This document shows, piece by piece, positions 33,394 to 42,890 of a stretch of 49,953 nt of DNA; position 1 is the stretch's first letter, and the number at the start of each line of letters is the position of its first letter. The stretch is taken from NCBI RefSeq assembly GCF_004009905.1, contig NZ_ML136886.1:1-49953 (forward strand). The letters are read 5' to 3'. Source of the DNA: Lactobacillus xujianguonis (GTDB taxonomy: Bacteria > Bacillota > Bacilli > Lactobacillales > Lactobacillaceae). The notes under the pieces are model-generated. The model did not search any database and was not told the DNA's origin. It saw only the letters and a program-made list of their open reading frames with translations. The position numbers and the translations under genes are program-made.

Positions 33394-33408
33394 ATAGCTA
33401 AAAACTAT
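33394..33408. promoter_or_regulatory. LysR-type box 2 (ATAG-N7-CTAT)
   Basis: ATAGCTAAAAACTAT is a dyad with perfect ATAG/CTAT arms, and it also fits T-N11-A. It ends just before the AAGGAG Shine-Dalgarno of the LysR gene, so occupancy would repress the regulator itself. It is 48 bases from box 1. Confidence 0.55.
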
Positions 33409-33422
33409 CTAAGGAGTCAAAA

Positions 33423-34295
33423 ATGGATTTAAGAGTTTTACGTTATTTTCTCGCCGTCTGCCAAGAGAAAAATATCTCTAAAGCTGCCGAAAGTTTACAC
33501 ATTGCCCAGCCTTCCCTTTCCAAACAAATTAAGGATCTTGAGGATGAACTAGGCGTAACCCTGTTCATTCGAGGACACCGACAAATTACGCTTACCCAAG
33601 AAGGATATTTTTTACGCGATCGCGCACAAGAAATGGTTAATATGGCTGCACAAACTAAACAAATCATTCAAAGTTCGAGCCTAATCAGCGGAACTTTAAA
33701 CATTGGTGCTGGTCAGTCTTATGCCCTTAAGAGCGTGATGCAAATTATCAATCAACTACTACAAGATAGACCAAATTTACATTTCAATTTTTATGATGGT
33801 TATGCTGATGAAATTGAAGCCAAAGTGAGTGATGGTAGTTTAGATTTTGGCATTATTATGGGTGAACGACCACTTGATGACTTTGACAGTCTCGTCTTAC
33901 CTGAAAAGAATCAATTCTATGCCCTATTCAGTAAGGATCTACCACTTGCCAAAAAAGATCAAGTAACTCCTAAAGACCTAATTGACTATCCAATCATTAC
34001 TTCGGCGCAAAGTCTGGTAGCGACCAAGTTCCGCAACTGGTGGGGAAATTTATACGAAAAGATAAATAATGTCGCCAATGCCAGCCTTTCATATAATGCC
34101 TCCCTGTTAACTAGCCAGGGAAATTATGTCCAAATTTCCTACAATCATTTGATTGATACTCAGTTAGAAAAGCTAGTTGCTCGGCCCTTATCACCAGCTA
34201 TTTATGATCCTAATATTGTGATTTGGAAAAAGAACACGCAGCGTTCAAATCTAGCCAACAAGTTTATTGAAGAATTGGAAAAGCTGTCTGTTTAG
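33423..34295 (+). CDS. LysR family transcriptional regulator, third
   Basis: The 290-residue protein has a LysR winged helix (LRVLRYFLAVCQEKNISKAAESLHIAQ start, PSLSKQIKDLEDELG) and an effector domain with DGSLDFGIIMGERP. It is divergent from the cyclophilin-like/DUF915 operon, with two LTTR-type boxes between. AAGGAG is six bases before ATG 33423. It probably controls that operon and itself. A link to the ABC transporter downstream (same strand, 174-base gap) is possible but weaker. Confidence 0.87.
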   Translation: MDLRVLRYFLAVCQEKNISKAAESLHIAQPSLSKQIKDLEDELGVTLFIRGHRQITLTQEGYFLRDRAQEMVNMAAQTKQIIQSSSLISGTLNIGAGQSYALKSVMQIINQLLQDRPNLHFNFYDGYADEIEAKVSDGSLDFGIIMGERPLDDFDSLVLPEKNQFYALFSKDLPLAKKDQVTPKDLIDYPIITSAQSLVATKFRNWWGNLYEKINNVANASLSYNASLLTSQGNYVQISYNHLIDTQLEKLVARPLSPAIYDPNIVIWKKNTQRSNLANKFIEELEKLSV

Positions 34296-34469
34296 TCTTC
34301 TTCGAATAACAATCCTAGTCATATTTGTTTAAGAATATTTAAAGAAACGTGATCTTGACTTGATGCAAGAGTATAATTGCTCTCTAGATTAATGATTCTA
34401 TGGTCACAAAAGAAGGATTAGAATATTTCTATCATTTTAAAATCCTAACAATTAAGAAGGGAGAAGCAG

Positions 34470-35531
34470 ATGTTTTTAGCTTTAAAGGAAATCAAGCATG
34501 AGAAATTACGTTATGGCCTAATTATTCTCATGATGTTTTTGATCAGTTACTTAATCTTCATGCTAGCAGGATTGGCATTAGGACTTGCTGAAGAAAACAC
34601 CCAAGCCATTACTTCTTGGGACGCCAAGAGTGTCGTCATGAATAAGACTTCTAACATTAGCTTGATGCAGTCAATCTTAACTAAGGATGATTTGAAGAAC
34701 GCTAAAGTTGGTAAGAATGAAGCCTACCTTGGTGAAATCCCAGTAGTTGCCAAGGCAAAGGGTCACAAATCAATCTCAGCGCAATTCTTAGGGATTAAGA
34801 AGTCACAATTCATTTACAAGGATCAAGAACTCCTCGCTGGTCACTTGGCCAAGAAGAAGAACGAAGTTACTGCCGATGAAGCCTTTCAAATTAAGGGCTA
34901 CAAACTCGGTGACAAAATTAAGTTAGGTAACTCTAAGAAGAAATATACAATTGTTGGTTTTGTTAAGAATGCTAAAATCAACATCGCGCCAATTATTTAT
35001 GGCCGCCTAGCAACTTGGAAAGAATTACACCCTGGGATACCTAACTTGGTAGCTTCCGGCATTATTTCTAAAAATGCTAACTACAAATACAACTACAAGA
35101 ACGCAAAAACTTATGGCATTAAGACCGTTATCAATAAATTGCCAGGTTACACTGCTCAGAACTTGACCTTCGAAATGATGATTGGTTTCTTATTCATCAT
35201 CTCCTTGATTATTATTGCCGTCTTCCTCTACATCCTGACTATGCAAAAGATGCACAACTTCGCAGTTATGCGTGCACAAGGAATTCCTTCGAAGACTTTG
35301 GTCGCTGCGACAATCGGTCAATCAATTATTTTAGTTGTAACTGGTGTTGTCCTATCTTTAATTGCCATGTTCTTAACTAACTTAGCAATGCCTAAGTCAG
35401 TTCCAATGGACCTTTCACCAGCAATCATCATCGCTGGTTGTGCTGGAATGTTGTTAATGGGAATTATCGGTAGTTTAATTCCGATCAGATCAATCTTAAA
35501 GGTTGATCCTGCAAACGCAATTGGAGAGTAA
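34470..35531 (+). CDS. FtsX-like ABC transporter permease, HrtB-like
   Basis: The 353-residue membrane protein has an N-terminal span (LIILMMFLISYLIFMLAGL), a large extracellular domain (about 50-230), and three C-terminal spans with a short PIRSI motif, the plan of MacB/FtsX permeases. The length and MFLALKEIKHEKLRYG start resemble HrtB, the heme-efflux permease of lactic acid bacteria. HrtB is usually regulated by a TetR protein, which is absent here, so the heme link is tentative. GGAG lies before the ATG, and the ATPase gene follows by two bases. Confidence 0.75.
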   Translation: MFLALKEIKHEKLRYGLIILMMFLISYLIFMLAGLALGLAEENTQAITSWDAKSVVMNKTSNISLMQSILTKDDLKNAKVGKNEAYLGEIPVVAKAKGHKSISAQFLGIKKSQFIYKDQELLAGHLAKKKNEVTADEAFQIKGYKLGDKIKLGNSKKKYTIVGFVKNAKINIAPIIYGRLATWKELHPGIPNLVASGIISKNANYKYNYKNAKTYGIKTVINKLPGYTAQNLTFEMMIGFLFIISLIIIAVFLYILTMQKMHNFAVMRAQGIPSKTLVAATIGQSIILVVTGVVLSLIAMFLTNLAMPKSVPMDLSPAIIIAGCAGMLLMGIIGSLIPIRSILKVDPANAIGE

Positions 35532-35533
35532 TT

Positions 35534-36208
35534 ATGACAGTTATTGAATTAAAAGATGTTAAGAAAACTTACGGTAAAGGTTCTGCACAAGTTGAGGCTT
35601 TAAAAGATATTAACTTTAAAGCAGACAAAGGCGAAGTTGTCTTAATCATGGGGCCTTCTGGTGCCGGTAAGAGTACCTTCTTGACCATTGCTGGTTCATT
35701 ACGTCAGCCAACTTCAGGTAGCGTGATGATTAACGGCCAAGACATTAGTAACTACTCTGCTAAGCAAAGAAACAACTTACGGTTAAACGAAGTCGGTTTC
35801 GTATTGCAGGCTTACAATTTGGTACCTTATCTAACAGTTCATGAACAATTTGTCTTAGTTGATAAAGTTAAAAAGCAAAATAACTTATCTAAAGCAGATT
35901 TACAAAAGTTATTTGAAGATCTTGGAATCGGCAATTTACTTAAGAAGTATCCAAATGAATTATCTGGTGGTCAGCAGCAACGGGGCGCAATTGCCCGTGC
36001 GCTTTACGCCAATCCAGCAATTTTGCTTGCCGACGAACCAACTGCTTCACTTGATAGTCAAAACATCGAAGAAGTTGGTAAATTATTTAAGAAACTTGCT
36101 AAGGAACGGGATAAAGCCATTTTGTTGGTTACTCATGATCCAAGATTAAAGCAATTTGCCGACCACATCTATGAAATGATGGATGGCCAAATGACACAAG
36201 AAAAGTAA
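35534..36208 (+). CDS. ABC transporter ATP-binding protein, HrtA-like
   Basis: This 224-residue ATPase belongs to the MacB/LolD-type exporter class. It shows Walker A (GPSGAGKST), the Q-loop (FVLQAYNLVPYLTVHE), the signature LSGGQQQRGAIARAL, Walker B (LLADEPTASLD) and the switch histidine in VTHDPRL. It pairs with the permease two bases upstream and powers it. A terminator follows at 36225-36259. Confidence 0.93.
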   Translation: MTVIELKDVKKTYGKGSAQVEALKDINFKADKGEVVLIMGPSGAGKSTFLTIAGSLRQPTSGSVMINGQDISNYSAKQRNNLRLNEVGFVLQAYNLVPYLTVHEQFVLVDKVKKQNNLSKADLQKLFEDLGIGNLLKKYPNELSGGQQQRGAIARALYANPAILLADEPTASLDSQNIEEVGKLFKKLAKERDKAILLVTHDPRLKQFADHIYEMMDGQMTQEK

Positions 36209-36224
36209 ATTTATTGATTAAACT

Positions 36225-36259
36225 AAAATACGCAATCCGAAATGGATTGCGTATTTTTT
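36225..36259 (+). terminator. Terminator of the ABC transporter operon
   Basis: AAAATACGCAATCC and GGATTGCGTATTTT form a perfect 14-bp stem with a GAAAT loop and a T run. Confidence 0.9.
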
Positions 36260-36318
36260 GATTGCTAATATACTAAAAAGGTCGTACAAAAATCCAAGTT
36301 TAATTATTAGGTAGAAAA

Positions 36319-37598
36319 ATGATCTTTTTAATTACGAATTTAGAAGCACTTTTTTTAGGCTACGTTGTGCTGCCCAACATCATTTTGATGACTTATTTTA
36401 TTCAAAATAACCGCACGCCAGAAACTGCCTTACCAATGGTATTGTTTTACGTTGCTTTAAAGACAACGCCATACGCACAGCGTTCTTTTGGTAAAATTAC
36501 TAATTCCTATAAACTACTGAAAAATGGTTTATTTATCGCTCTGTTAGGCGGGCTACTAACGCTTTTTCATCCCTTAATTATTGAAGGTGCAATTTTAATT
36601 GGAATTGGCCTGGCCAATCTTCCAGCAGCCTACTTGCAACTAAAAGATCAGTATCGGCTAAATTCCACTTGGCCTTATGGCAAAGCCATGCTCTATAGTT
36701 TTTTTATTTAATAATTTCGCTGATTTTAGGGATGGTTTTAGCCAGGATCAATTTTGATTTATTTATTGGAGAACTTATCTTAATTGTCATCTTAGCTCTT
36801 AGCACAATTTTGCACCTACCCAACCCTTGGACTGACAGCCCCATTTTTACTGGCAGCTTTCGACTAAAGCCAATTATTCCCACTATCTTAATTCTACTTA
36901 TGACGCTTGGTGCTCGTGGACTTAAGCAAACTGGTGCACCCGCATTGATCGGATTATCGCTCGTAATCTGGTTAATCATGCTCTTCGGCTTTAATTGGCT
37001 ACAAAAGCGTCTTTCACCATCACGCTTATGGACTTTCTGGACTGGTTCGGTAATCAACTTCTTCTTGATTTATAGCTTATTTTTCTTCGATACCTTAGGT
37101 AAATTTAAACTGCTATATGTAGCTTACATTCTTTATATTCTGGCAACAATTAGCAGTTTGCTTCTAGCTAAAAAAGTTCATTCCTGGAAAGTCATCATTG
37201 GTGGTAGTGTTTTAGGACTGCTGATTTCGCTAATCCCATCCCATATCGCCTTCTTAATCGGTTTGGCTATTACTTGCTTCTTCTGCAATTTAATCAACCG
37301 TTACGTTTGGCCACAATATCAAAAGGATTCAAGCATCCCCGAATTACGCAAACGTTTCGTTAAGCAGAACTACAATATTTTAGGTTCCATTGCTTCGCAA
37401 ATTACCATGATCGCTTTCTTCATTATTAACAATTTTCTTTTTAACTATCATACCGGCCAAATCTTTGCAGCTTATTACTTGCAGAGAGCAAATACCACTT
37501 TAACTTGGGTGCTTTACACCACTCGACTAGGTTGCATCGTATTGATTGTCACCGTTTTAGCCATTCTTTTTGTTAAGGAAAGTGAGAAAAAGAAATAA
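36319..37598 (+). pseudogene. Polytopic membrane protein, frameshift in a T tract
   Basis: Two frames join into one membrane protein of about 426 residues with 12 or so spans. From ATG 36319 the first frame reads to KAMLYSFFI and stops at TAA 36709-36711. Adding one T in the T7 run at 36699-36705 would give YSFFYLIISLILGMVLAR, which leads into the second frame and on to 37598. No family is recognised; a polysaccharide-flippase-like or MFS-like transporter is possible. A run of seven T's is prone to slippage, so sequencing error, decay or phase variation are all open. Confidence 0.7.
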
Positions 37599-37674
37599 TT
37601 TCCCAAGCAAATAATTTTACATCCTTCTCAATCAAGACTATCTTACTTATAGTAAGTTAATGGAGAGAAGCAAA

Positions 37675-39005
37675 ATGAAAAAGTACGATATTATTCTGTT
37701 TGGTGCGGGTCCTGCCGCAATTAATTTTAGTAGAGCAGCTCAAGGCTCACATAAGAAGATTTTGGCAATTGAAGGTGACAAGTTCGGTGGTACCTGCCCA
37801 AACTATGGTTGTGAACCTAAGATTTTTCTTGAAGGTACAGTCAGAATTGTTTTAGCTAGTCAACTATTGCAAAACCGTGGTATTGGACAAGCAAGTACCA
37901 TTGATTGGTCTACATTGATGAAGACTAAAAAAGCTGCTTGGAAGAATATGCCAGAAAATGAAGAGATGGGCTTTAAGAATTTAGGTATCGAAACCTTACA
38001 TGGCTATGCAAAGTTCGTTAACAACCATACCCTTGAAGTTAATGGTGAACAATACCAAGCCGATAAAATTGTGATCGCAACTGGTCAAAAGCCAAGGAAG
38101 TTAAACTTCCCTGGTTCTGAATACACGCATAATAGCAATGACGTGCTTGACCTTGATAATTTACCTGAGAAGACAGTCTTTATTGGCGCGGGAATTGTTT
38201 CAATGGAAATTGCTACTCTGCTTGCAGCTGCTGGTAGTCAAGTAAGTATTGTTGAATTCTTAAGTCGTCCTATGATGGCCTTTAGTGAAAAACACGTCAT
38301 GAATACGGTTGAAGAGATGAAGATAACTTCTACTTTAATCAAGGTGTAAGTGAGATTAAGAAGAACGGCGATCAGTATCAAGTCGTAACTTCAGCTGGCA
38401 CGGAATTAACCTCTGATTATGTTGTTGACGCAAGCGGCCGAATTGCTAACGTTGATAAATTAGCTTTGGAAAATACTGATGTTAAGCTTTCTAAGCGTGG
38501 CAGTATCATTGTTGATGATCACCTTGAAACTGATGCTAAAGGTATCTATGCTGCTGGGGATGTAATCGAAAAGAAGCAACCAGCTTTGGTTCCAACTGCT
38601 CACTTTGAGGCAACTTACTTAGGTGATCAATTAGTTAACGATAAGCACTATGCTATTCACTACCCAATCATTGATGCTTCTGCTTTCACCTTCCCACAAG
38701 TTGCTCAAGTCGGTGTAAACGTTGATGAAGCACGTAAGAGTGATGACTACACGGTTGTTGATATGGACAACATGGCTAAGACAGATATTGAACTTGCCGG
38801 TAAAAACGATCAAAGTGCTAAATTGAGTCTAGTTTATAACAAAAAACATCAATTAGTTGGTGCAGCTGAAAGCAGTCAAAATGCAGTTTACGAGTTAAAC
38901 GGCATTATTCCATTGATCGGTTTGAAAATTACCAAGGAACAATTGAATAATAGTTACCAATTAATCTTCCCTGGCGTTAACTTTAAGACGGAATTTATGA
39001 ATTAA
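37675..39005 (+). pseudogene. FAD-dependent disulfide oxidoreductase (glutathione reductase-like), frameshift
   Basis: Restoring one base makes a 443-residue pyridine nucleotide-disulfide oxidoreductase. FAD motif: LFGAGPAAINFS, with the redox disulfide in GGTCPNYGCEPK and the NAD(P) fold in FIGAGIVSMEIATLL. The second FAD motif, GIYAAGDV, is in the second fragment. The break is at about 38322, where one G of GG is missing (ATGAAGATAACTTC; with G it reads MKDNFYFN). The upstream frame stops at 38347-38349. The dimer domain starts at about 38660. ATG 37675 has GGAGAG upstream, and ATG 37660 does not. Confidence 0.82.
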
Positions 39006-39011
39006 CATTTT

Positions 39012-39046
39012 AGCAATCCATGCTACAAACATGGATTGCTTTTTTA
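39012..39046 (+). terminator. Terminator of the disulfide oxidoreductase gene
   Basis: AGCAATCCATG and CATGGATTGCT form an 11-bp stem with a seven-base loop, followed by a T run. Confidence 0.85.
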
Positions 39047-39096
39047 CTTTCAAACATAACTATCTAGTTTTACAACACTTTATTCCCCAGGATATA

Positions 39097-39128
39097 AAAA
39101 ATTCAAGCCTTCATCAGAAAGCTTGAAT
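39097..39128 (-). terminator. Terminator of the DUF711 gene
   Basis: On the minus strand ATTCAAGC pairs with GCTTGAAT around a 12-base loop and a T run follows. Confidence 0.7.
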
Positions 39129-39147
39129 CTTCTTCGAATATTTTCAA

Positions 39148-40491
39148 TTAATTCTTAAAACTGTGAACTGGAGCTGGAATCAAACCACCACGGTTAATTA
39201 AGTCAGCACTTGAAGCTTCATTCACTGGCATAATTGGCGCATGTCCAAGCAAGCCACCGAAGTCAACTTCTTCACCAACATCTTTACCAGGTACAGGAAT
39301 GACTCTGACAGCAGTGGTCTTGTTGTTGATCATTCCGATTGCGGCTTCATCAGCAATCATACCACTAATGGTAGTTGCTGGCGTAGCACCTGGAATAGCA
39401 ATCATATCAAGACCAACTGAACAAACAGCAGTCATGGCTTCAAGTTTGGAAATGGTTAAAGTCCCGTTCTCTGCTGCGTCAATCATATTCGCATCTTCAG
39501 AAACTGGAATAAAGGCACCAGACAAACCACCAACATGGCTGCAGGCCATAATTCCGCCTTTTTTAACGGCGTCATTCAACATTGCAAGTGCTGCAGTCGT
39601 ACCATGGGCACCAACTTGACCAACACCAATTTCTTCAAGTACTTCCGCAACTGAGTCACCTGCGGCAACCGTTGGTGCTAAAGATAAATCGACAATGCCA
39701 AACGGAACGCCTAAGCGATCAGCTGCAACGGTACCAACTAATTGCCCCATGCGGGTAATCTTGAAGGCCGTCTTTTTAATAGTTTCGGCAACTACATCCA
39801 TCGATTCGCCCTTAACTTTTTCAAGCGCAGCCTTAACTACTCCAGGACCAGAGACACCAGTGTTGATAACGACATCTGGTTCACTCACGCCGTGAAAACC
39901 ACCAGCCATGAATGGATTATCTTCAACGGCGTTACAGAAGGTTACTAACTTAGCATTTGTCATGTAATCAAGCTTGGAAGCTTCAACGACCACTTCACCT
40001 ATGCGCTTAACCGCATCCATGTTAATTCCACTTTTGGTTGAACCAACATTAACTGATGCACAAACATATTTAGTTTCGGATAAAGCCTCTGGCAAAGAAT
40101 CAATTAAGTTGCGGCTGCTTTGTTGATCACCCTTATTAACCAAGGCGCTGTAACCACCGATAAAATCGATACCTTGTTCTTGAGCCGCACGATCGAGCGT
40201 TTTAGCATATTTGACATAATCTTGATCTTTGCTGGCAGCTGCAATAAATGCAATTGGCGTTACAGTGATTCGCTTGTTAGCAATGGGAATCCCGTATTCA
40301 GTTTCGATTTCTTTACCAACTTTAACAAGATCTTTAGCCTTAGTAGTGATCTTGTCATAGATTTTTTGACAAGCACGATCACTATCACTGTCGATACAAT
40401 CAAATAAGGAAATCCCCATCGTGATGGTTCTGATATCAAGATTCTCGGTGGAGAGCATTTGACTGGTTTCGAAAATTTGTTTTGAATCCAT
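39148..40491 (-). CDS. DUF711 family (PFL-like) protein
   Basis: The 447-residue protein is a member of the DUF711 (UPF0210) family, whose fold is related to glycyl radical enzymes but which lacks the radical domain. Conserved stretches include [34 protein letters not shown] and the C-terminal [24 protein letters not shown]. Its function is unknown. The gene lies 12 bases downstream of an ACT-domain gene, an arrangement kept in many Firmicutes, so they probably work together. AGGAG is well placed before the ATG. Confidence 0.92.
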   Translation of the reverse strand: MDSKQIFETSQMLSTENLDIRTITMGISLFDCIDSDSDRACQKIYDKITTKAKDLVKVGKEIETEYGIPIANKRITVTPIAFIAAASKDQDYVKYAKTLDRAAQEQGIDFIGGYSALVNKGDQQSSRNLIDSLPEALSETKYVCASVNVGSTKSGINMDAVKRIGEVVVEASKLDYMTNAKLVTFCNAVEDNPFMAGGFHGVSEPDVVINTGVSGPGVVKAALEKVKGESMDVVAETIKKTAFKITRMGQLVGTVAADRLGVPFGIVDLSLAPTVAAGDSVAEVLEEIGVGQVGAHGTTAALAMLNDAVKKGGIMACSHVGGLSGAFIPVSEDANMIDAAENGTLTISKLEAMTAVCSVGLDMIAIPGATPATTISGMIADEAAIGMINNKTTAVRVIPVPGKDVGEEVDFGGLLGHAPIMPVNEASSADLINRGGLIPAPVHSFKN

Positions 40492-40503
40492 AATTCACTC
40501 CTT

Positions 40504-40770
40504 TTAAAGATCGTGCATTGCGCTATAAAGTTCTTCGTTACGCAAATTAATTTCAACATCCATCTTTTGACCTAAAGCAGTCAACTTATCATTAAGTTTA
40601 CTTAAATCCTTATTATCTGGCACTTTAACCATCATAGTCATGACAAAATTATCTGCCATTAAAGTTTGTGATACGTCTAAAATATTAATTTCTTCATCGG
40701 CTAAAGTTTGGCTAATTTGGGCAACAATTCCAACTTTATCTTTACCTACTGCTGTTAAAATAGCTCTCAT
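40504..40770 (-). CDS. ACT domain protein (GcvR-like, UPF0237)
   Basis: The 88-residue protein is a single ACT domain (AILTAVGKDKVGIVAQISQTLADEEINILDVSQT), which in this family senses an amino acid or similar ligand. It is the first gene of the operon with DUF711 and probably regulates or binds that protein. AAGG lies before ATG 40770. Confidence 0.9.
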   Translation of the reverse strand: MRAILTAVGKDKVGIVAQISQTLADEEINILDVSQTLMADNFVMTMMVKVPDNKDLSKLNDKLTALGQKMDVEINLRNEELYSAMHDL

Positions 40771-40960
40771 TGAAGCGACCTTCTTTCTTATTTTCTTTGA
40801 TTTTATAAGAAAAATGGTAGTGAGACAAGAGAAAGTATTTTTAATAGGAAGAAATTTTGTTTTTTGCTAATTTAAAAGTAAAAAAATATGAGATTATATT
40901 GTTTTTTTCATAAACAGAGCTAAAATTTAATACAAGACTTATTTATGGGAGTGGAATACT

Positions 40961-41581
40961 ATGACGCCAGAAACTAAAAGATTCTTACGTAACCGCAAAT
41001 TGCAAGCAATTGTGCCCTGGTTTGGCATTGCTGGATTATTAGTATTAATGTTTTCAGCATTCATGTCTGGTTTTCCACTTTTCCTAACAGAAATTGGCTT
41101 TGTGGCTAACCTCTACTACTGGACGGACGAGTATAACTGGATTGTTCAACGGATTCTATTTAACGATGATCACATTATCGACAAGAAGAAGGAACATTTA
41201 CAGAAGATTTTGCTCAACGTGGCTATTATTGGAGCAATCATTACTACCATTCTGCTGGGATACTTGCGTAGTCAAAACTTCATCTTTTTTTCATGTGCAC
41301 TTGGAATAATTAGCGGCAGCTATTTCACTAGTCGTTTGCTAGAGAATTTTCTGTGGATCATTAAGATCACTTTTACTGATTTTAAGAAATACTACCTGCT
41401 TATTGCTGATTTTACCATAGTTGGCACGCTCATTTTGACAATTCTAATGCTCATTAACAAAATCGCCTTTATCGTTGCGCTCGTTGTTGTTGGTTTATTG
41501 TACGTTTTAGAAAAAGACATCATTTCTGAAATGAAGAAGCGCAACAGCAAGAATGAAGCTGGATATGATTGCATTGAGTAA
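40961..41581 (+). CDS. Membrane protein, unknown
   Basis: The 206-residue product has about five hydrophobic spans (near 20-40, 45-55, 85-105, 110-125, 145-185) separated by a polar loop rich in Asp and Lys (about 60-80, NDDHIIDKKKEH). No family is recognised. A GGAG site lies before ATG 40961. It stands alone between the DUF711 operon and the SLAP protein gene. Confidence 0.55.
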   Translation: MTPETKRFLRNRKLQAIVPWFGIAGLLVLMFSAFMSGFPLFLTEIGFVANLYYWTDEYNWIVQRILFNDDHIIDKKKEHLQKILLNVAIIGAIITTILLGYLRSQNFIFFSCALGIISGSYFTSRLLENFLWIIKITFTDFKKYYLLIADFTIVGTLILTILMLINKIAFIVALVVVGLLYVLEKDIISEMKKRNSKNEAGYDCIE

Positions 41582-41635
41582 GCATAAGCAATTATACTAA
41601 CAATGTTAAATATATATCTAAACGGAGAAATATTT

Positions 41636-42602
41636 ATGATCAAATTTAAATTCAGATTAGTAGCCCTCCTTGCTATCGTTGGTGTTATCGGTATCTTTCA
41701 TTCGGCTCCGGCAAAAGCTGCAACATTAGCACAGATACCAGAACAGGTAAAAGAAAAAGCTCTTCCTAAAGGCTTTGAGACTCCAACTAACCGATTAGAA
41801 GTAACTTTAAATCATAATTCATACTTGTATGATGAAAATTGCAAAAGAATCAAGGGATCTAAGAAGCTTTTAAAAGATAGTACCATTACTATTAAAGGAC
41901 AAGTAAAAAAGCTAAATGCTCAAAACAAAAAGTATTATTTTATACGCATTTATTGGGGAGACGATTGGGAATACTATCAAATCTATTGGGCACCTTATGA
42001 AATAATTCATGGTAAAGCGTTTTATCCTACTGTTCAAGGTGGATATATCAGAGTAGCTAATATTAAAGCGATTGAAGGTAATGAGTTATGGGCTACTTCA
42101 GGTCTTGCAACCGCAAAACGGAATACATATTTTTATGATCGACATGCACATCGAACTAATAAAAAGATCAAAAAAGGTTAAAGTTACAAAATACGTCAAT
42201 TTAACGCCTAATAATCCTGATCCACCTTATTTCCTTAAGGTTAGTGAGAATCGGTATCTTTTAAGTTCGGCTATGATCAAACCCCGTGTTGATGTCATAC
42301 TGTGGGGTAGAAGAGACACATATGTAAAATTAATTCGTGATACATATATTTACAACAAAGATGGTAGTATTCGTACACCCAACGAACCTATAAAATTAGG
42401 ACAAACACCTAATACATGGGAAGTTGATGGTCTGCGGTATCTTTGGATTCCTAAAGACAAAAAGGCAGAATTGTTCTATCACATTGTAAAGAGTGATCCT
42501 TGGGTAGAAACAAGAGATGGCTATATTAAAGCAAGTGATGTTAAATATTACTTCGGAGAGAAATTAAAGCCTGAGAATACTGAAAGTTCAGTAGAAAAAT
42601 AA
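41636..42602 (+). pseudogene. SLAP-like surface protein, frameshift in an A tract
   Basis: From ATG 41636 (GGAG eight bases upstream) the protein has a signal peptide ending APAKAAT, then three modules similar to Lactobacillus SLAP domains: NHNSYLYDENCKRIKG, KRNTYFYDRHAHRTNK and RDTYIYNKDGSIRTP. Each is followed by a short beta-rich stretch. After RTNKKIKKG the frame stops at 42179-42181; a one-base change in the A6 run at 42170-42175 joins it to the second frame (KVTKYVNLTPN), open to 42602. The full protein would be about 321 residues. It is probably bound non-covalently to the wall. Confidence 0.72.
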
Positions 42603-42609
42603 TTTTTCT

Positions 42610-42653
42610 AAGACGAGCAGTCGCTTTAATGATAGGGACGTTCGTCTTTTTTT
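42610..42653 (+). terminator. Terminator of the SLAP-like gene
   Basis: AAGACGA and TCGTCTT form the stem on a long loop (with an inner AGTCG-type fold), and a T run follows directly. Confidence 0.65.
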
Positions 42654-42690
42654 GTAATCTTCACATAAAAATCCATGTTAAAATACATGT

Positions 42691-42787
42691 GGGATTATTG
42701 TCATGTCTATTGATCATGAATGGCATGCACTGCAAGACGATAACTTGCAAATATATGAAGGCTCTACATTTTGTAGGGCCTTTTTTG
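42691..42787 (+). ncRNA. Candidate small RNA with own promoter and terminator
   Basis: The gap between the SLAP gene and the efflux gene holds an extended -10 (TGTTAAAAT, 42677-42684; no good -35) and three hairpins in a row. They are ACATG/CATGT (about 42685-42706), TGCAAG-N7-CTTGCA (42731-42749), and the terminator GGCTCTACA/TGTAGGGCC with a T run (42760-42787). The predicted RNA is about 97 bases. A 44-residue reading frame crosses the terminator, so it is not a likely gene. No family is recognised. Confidence 0.4.
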
Positions 42788-42834
42788 TAGTTTCGTTAAG
42801 TCCAAATAAGCGCAATGCAGCCTACCCTATTATT

Positions 42835-42862
42835 TGAAAAAAGGCTCCAATTGGAGCCTTCT
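42835..42862 (-). terminator. Terminator of the efflux gene
   Basis: AAGGCTCCAATTGGAGCCTT is a perfect palindrome downstream of the efflux gene, with a T run on the minus strand. Confidence 0.8.
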
Positions 42863-42890
42863 TAGATGGAGTTAAACATTATGACAATAA

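Noticed and set aside
34340-34390. A TTGACT/TATAAT promoter before the HrtBA-like genes
   Set aside because: The two hexamers are only 11 bases apart, too close for a normal promoter.
42704-42838. A 44-residue reading frame starting MSIDHEWHALQDDNLQIYEG
   Set aside because: It runs across the terminator hairpin of the candidate small RNA, has no ribosome binding site and resembles no protein known to me.
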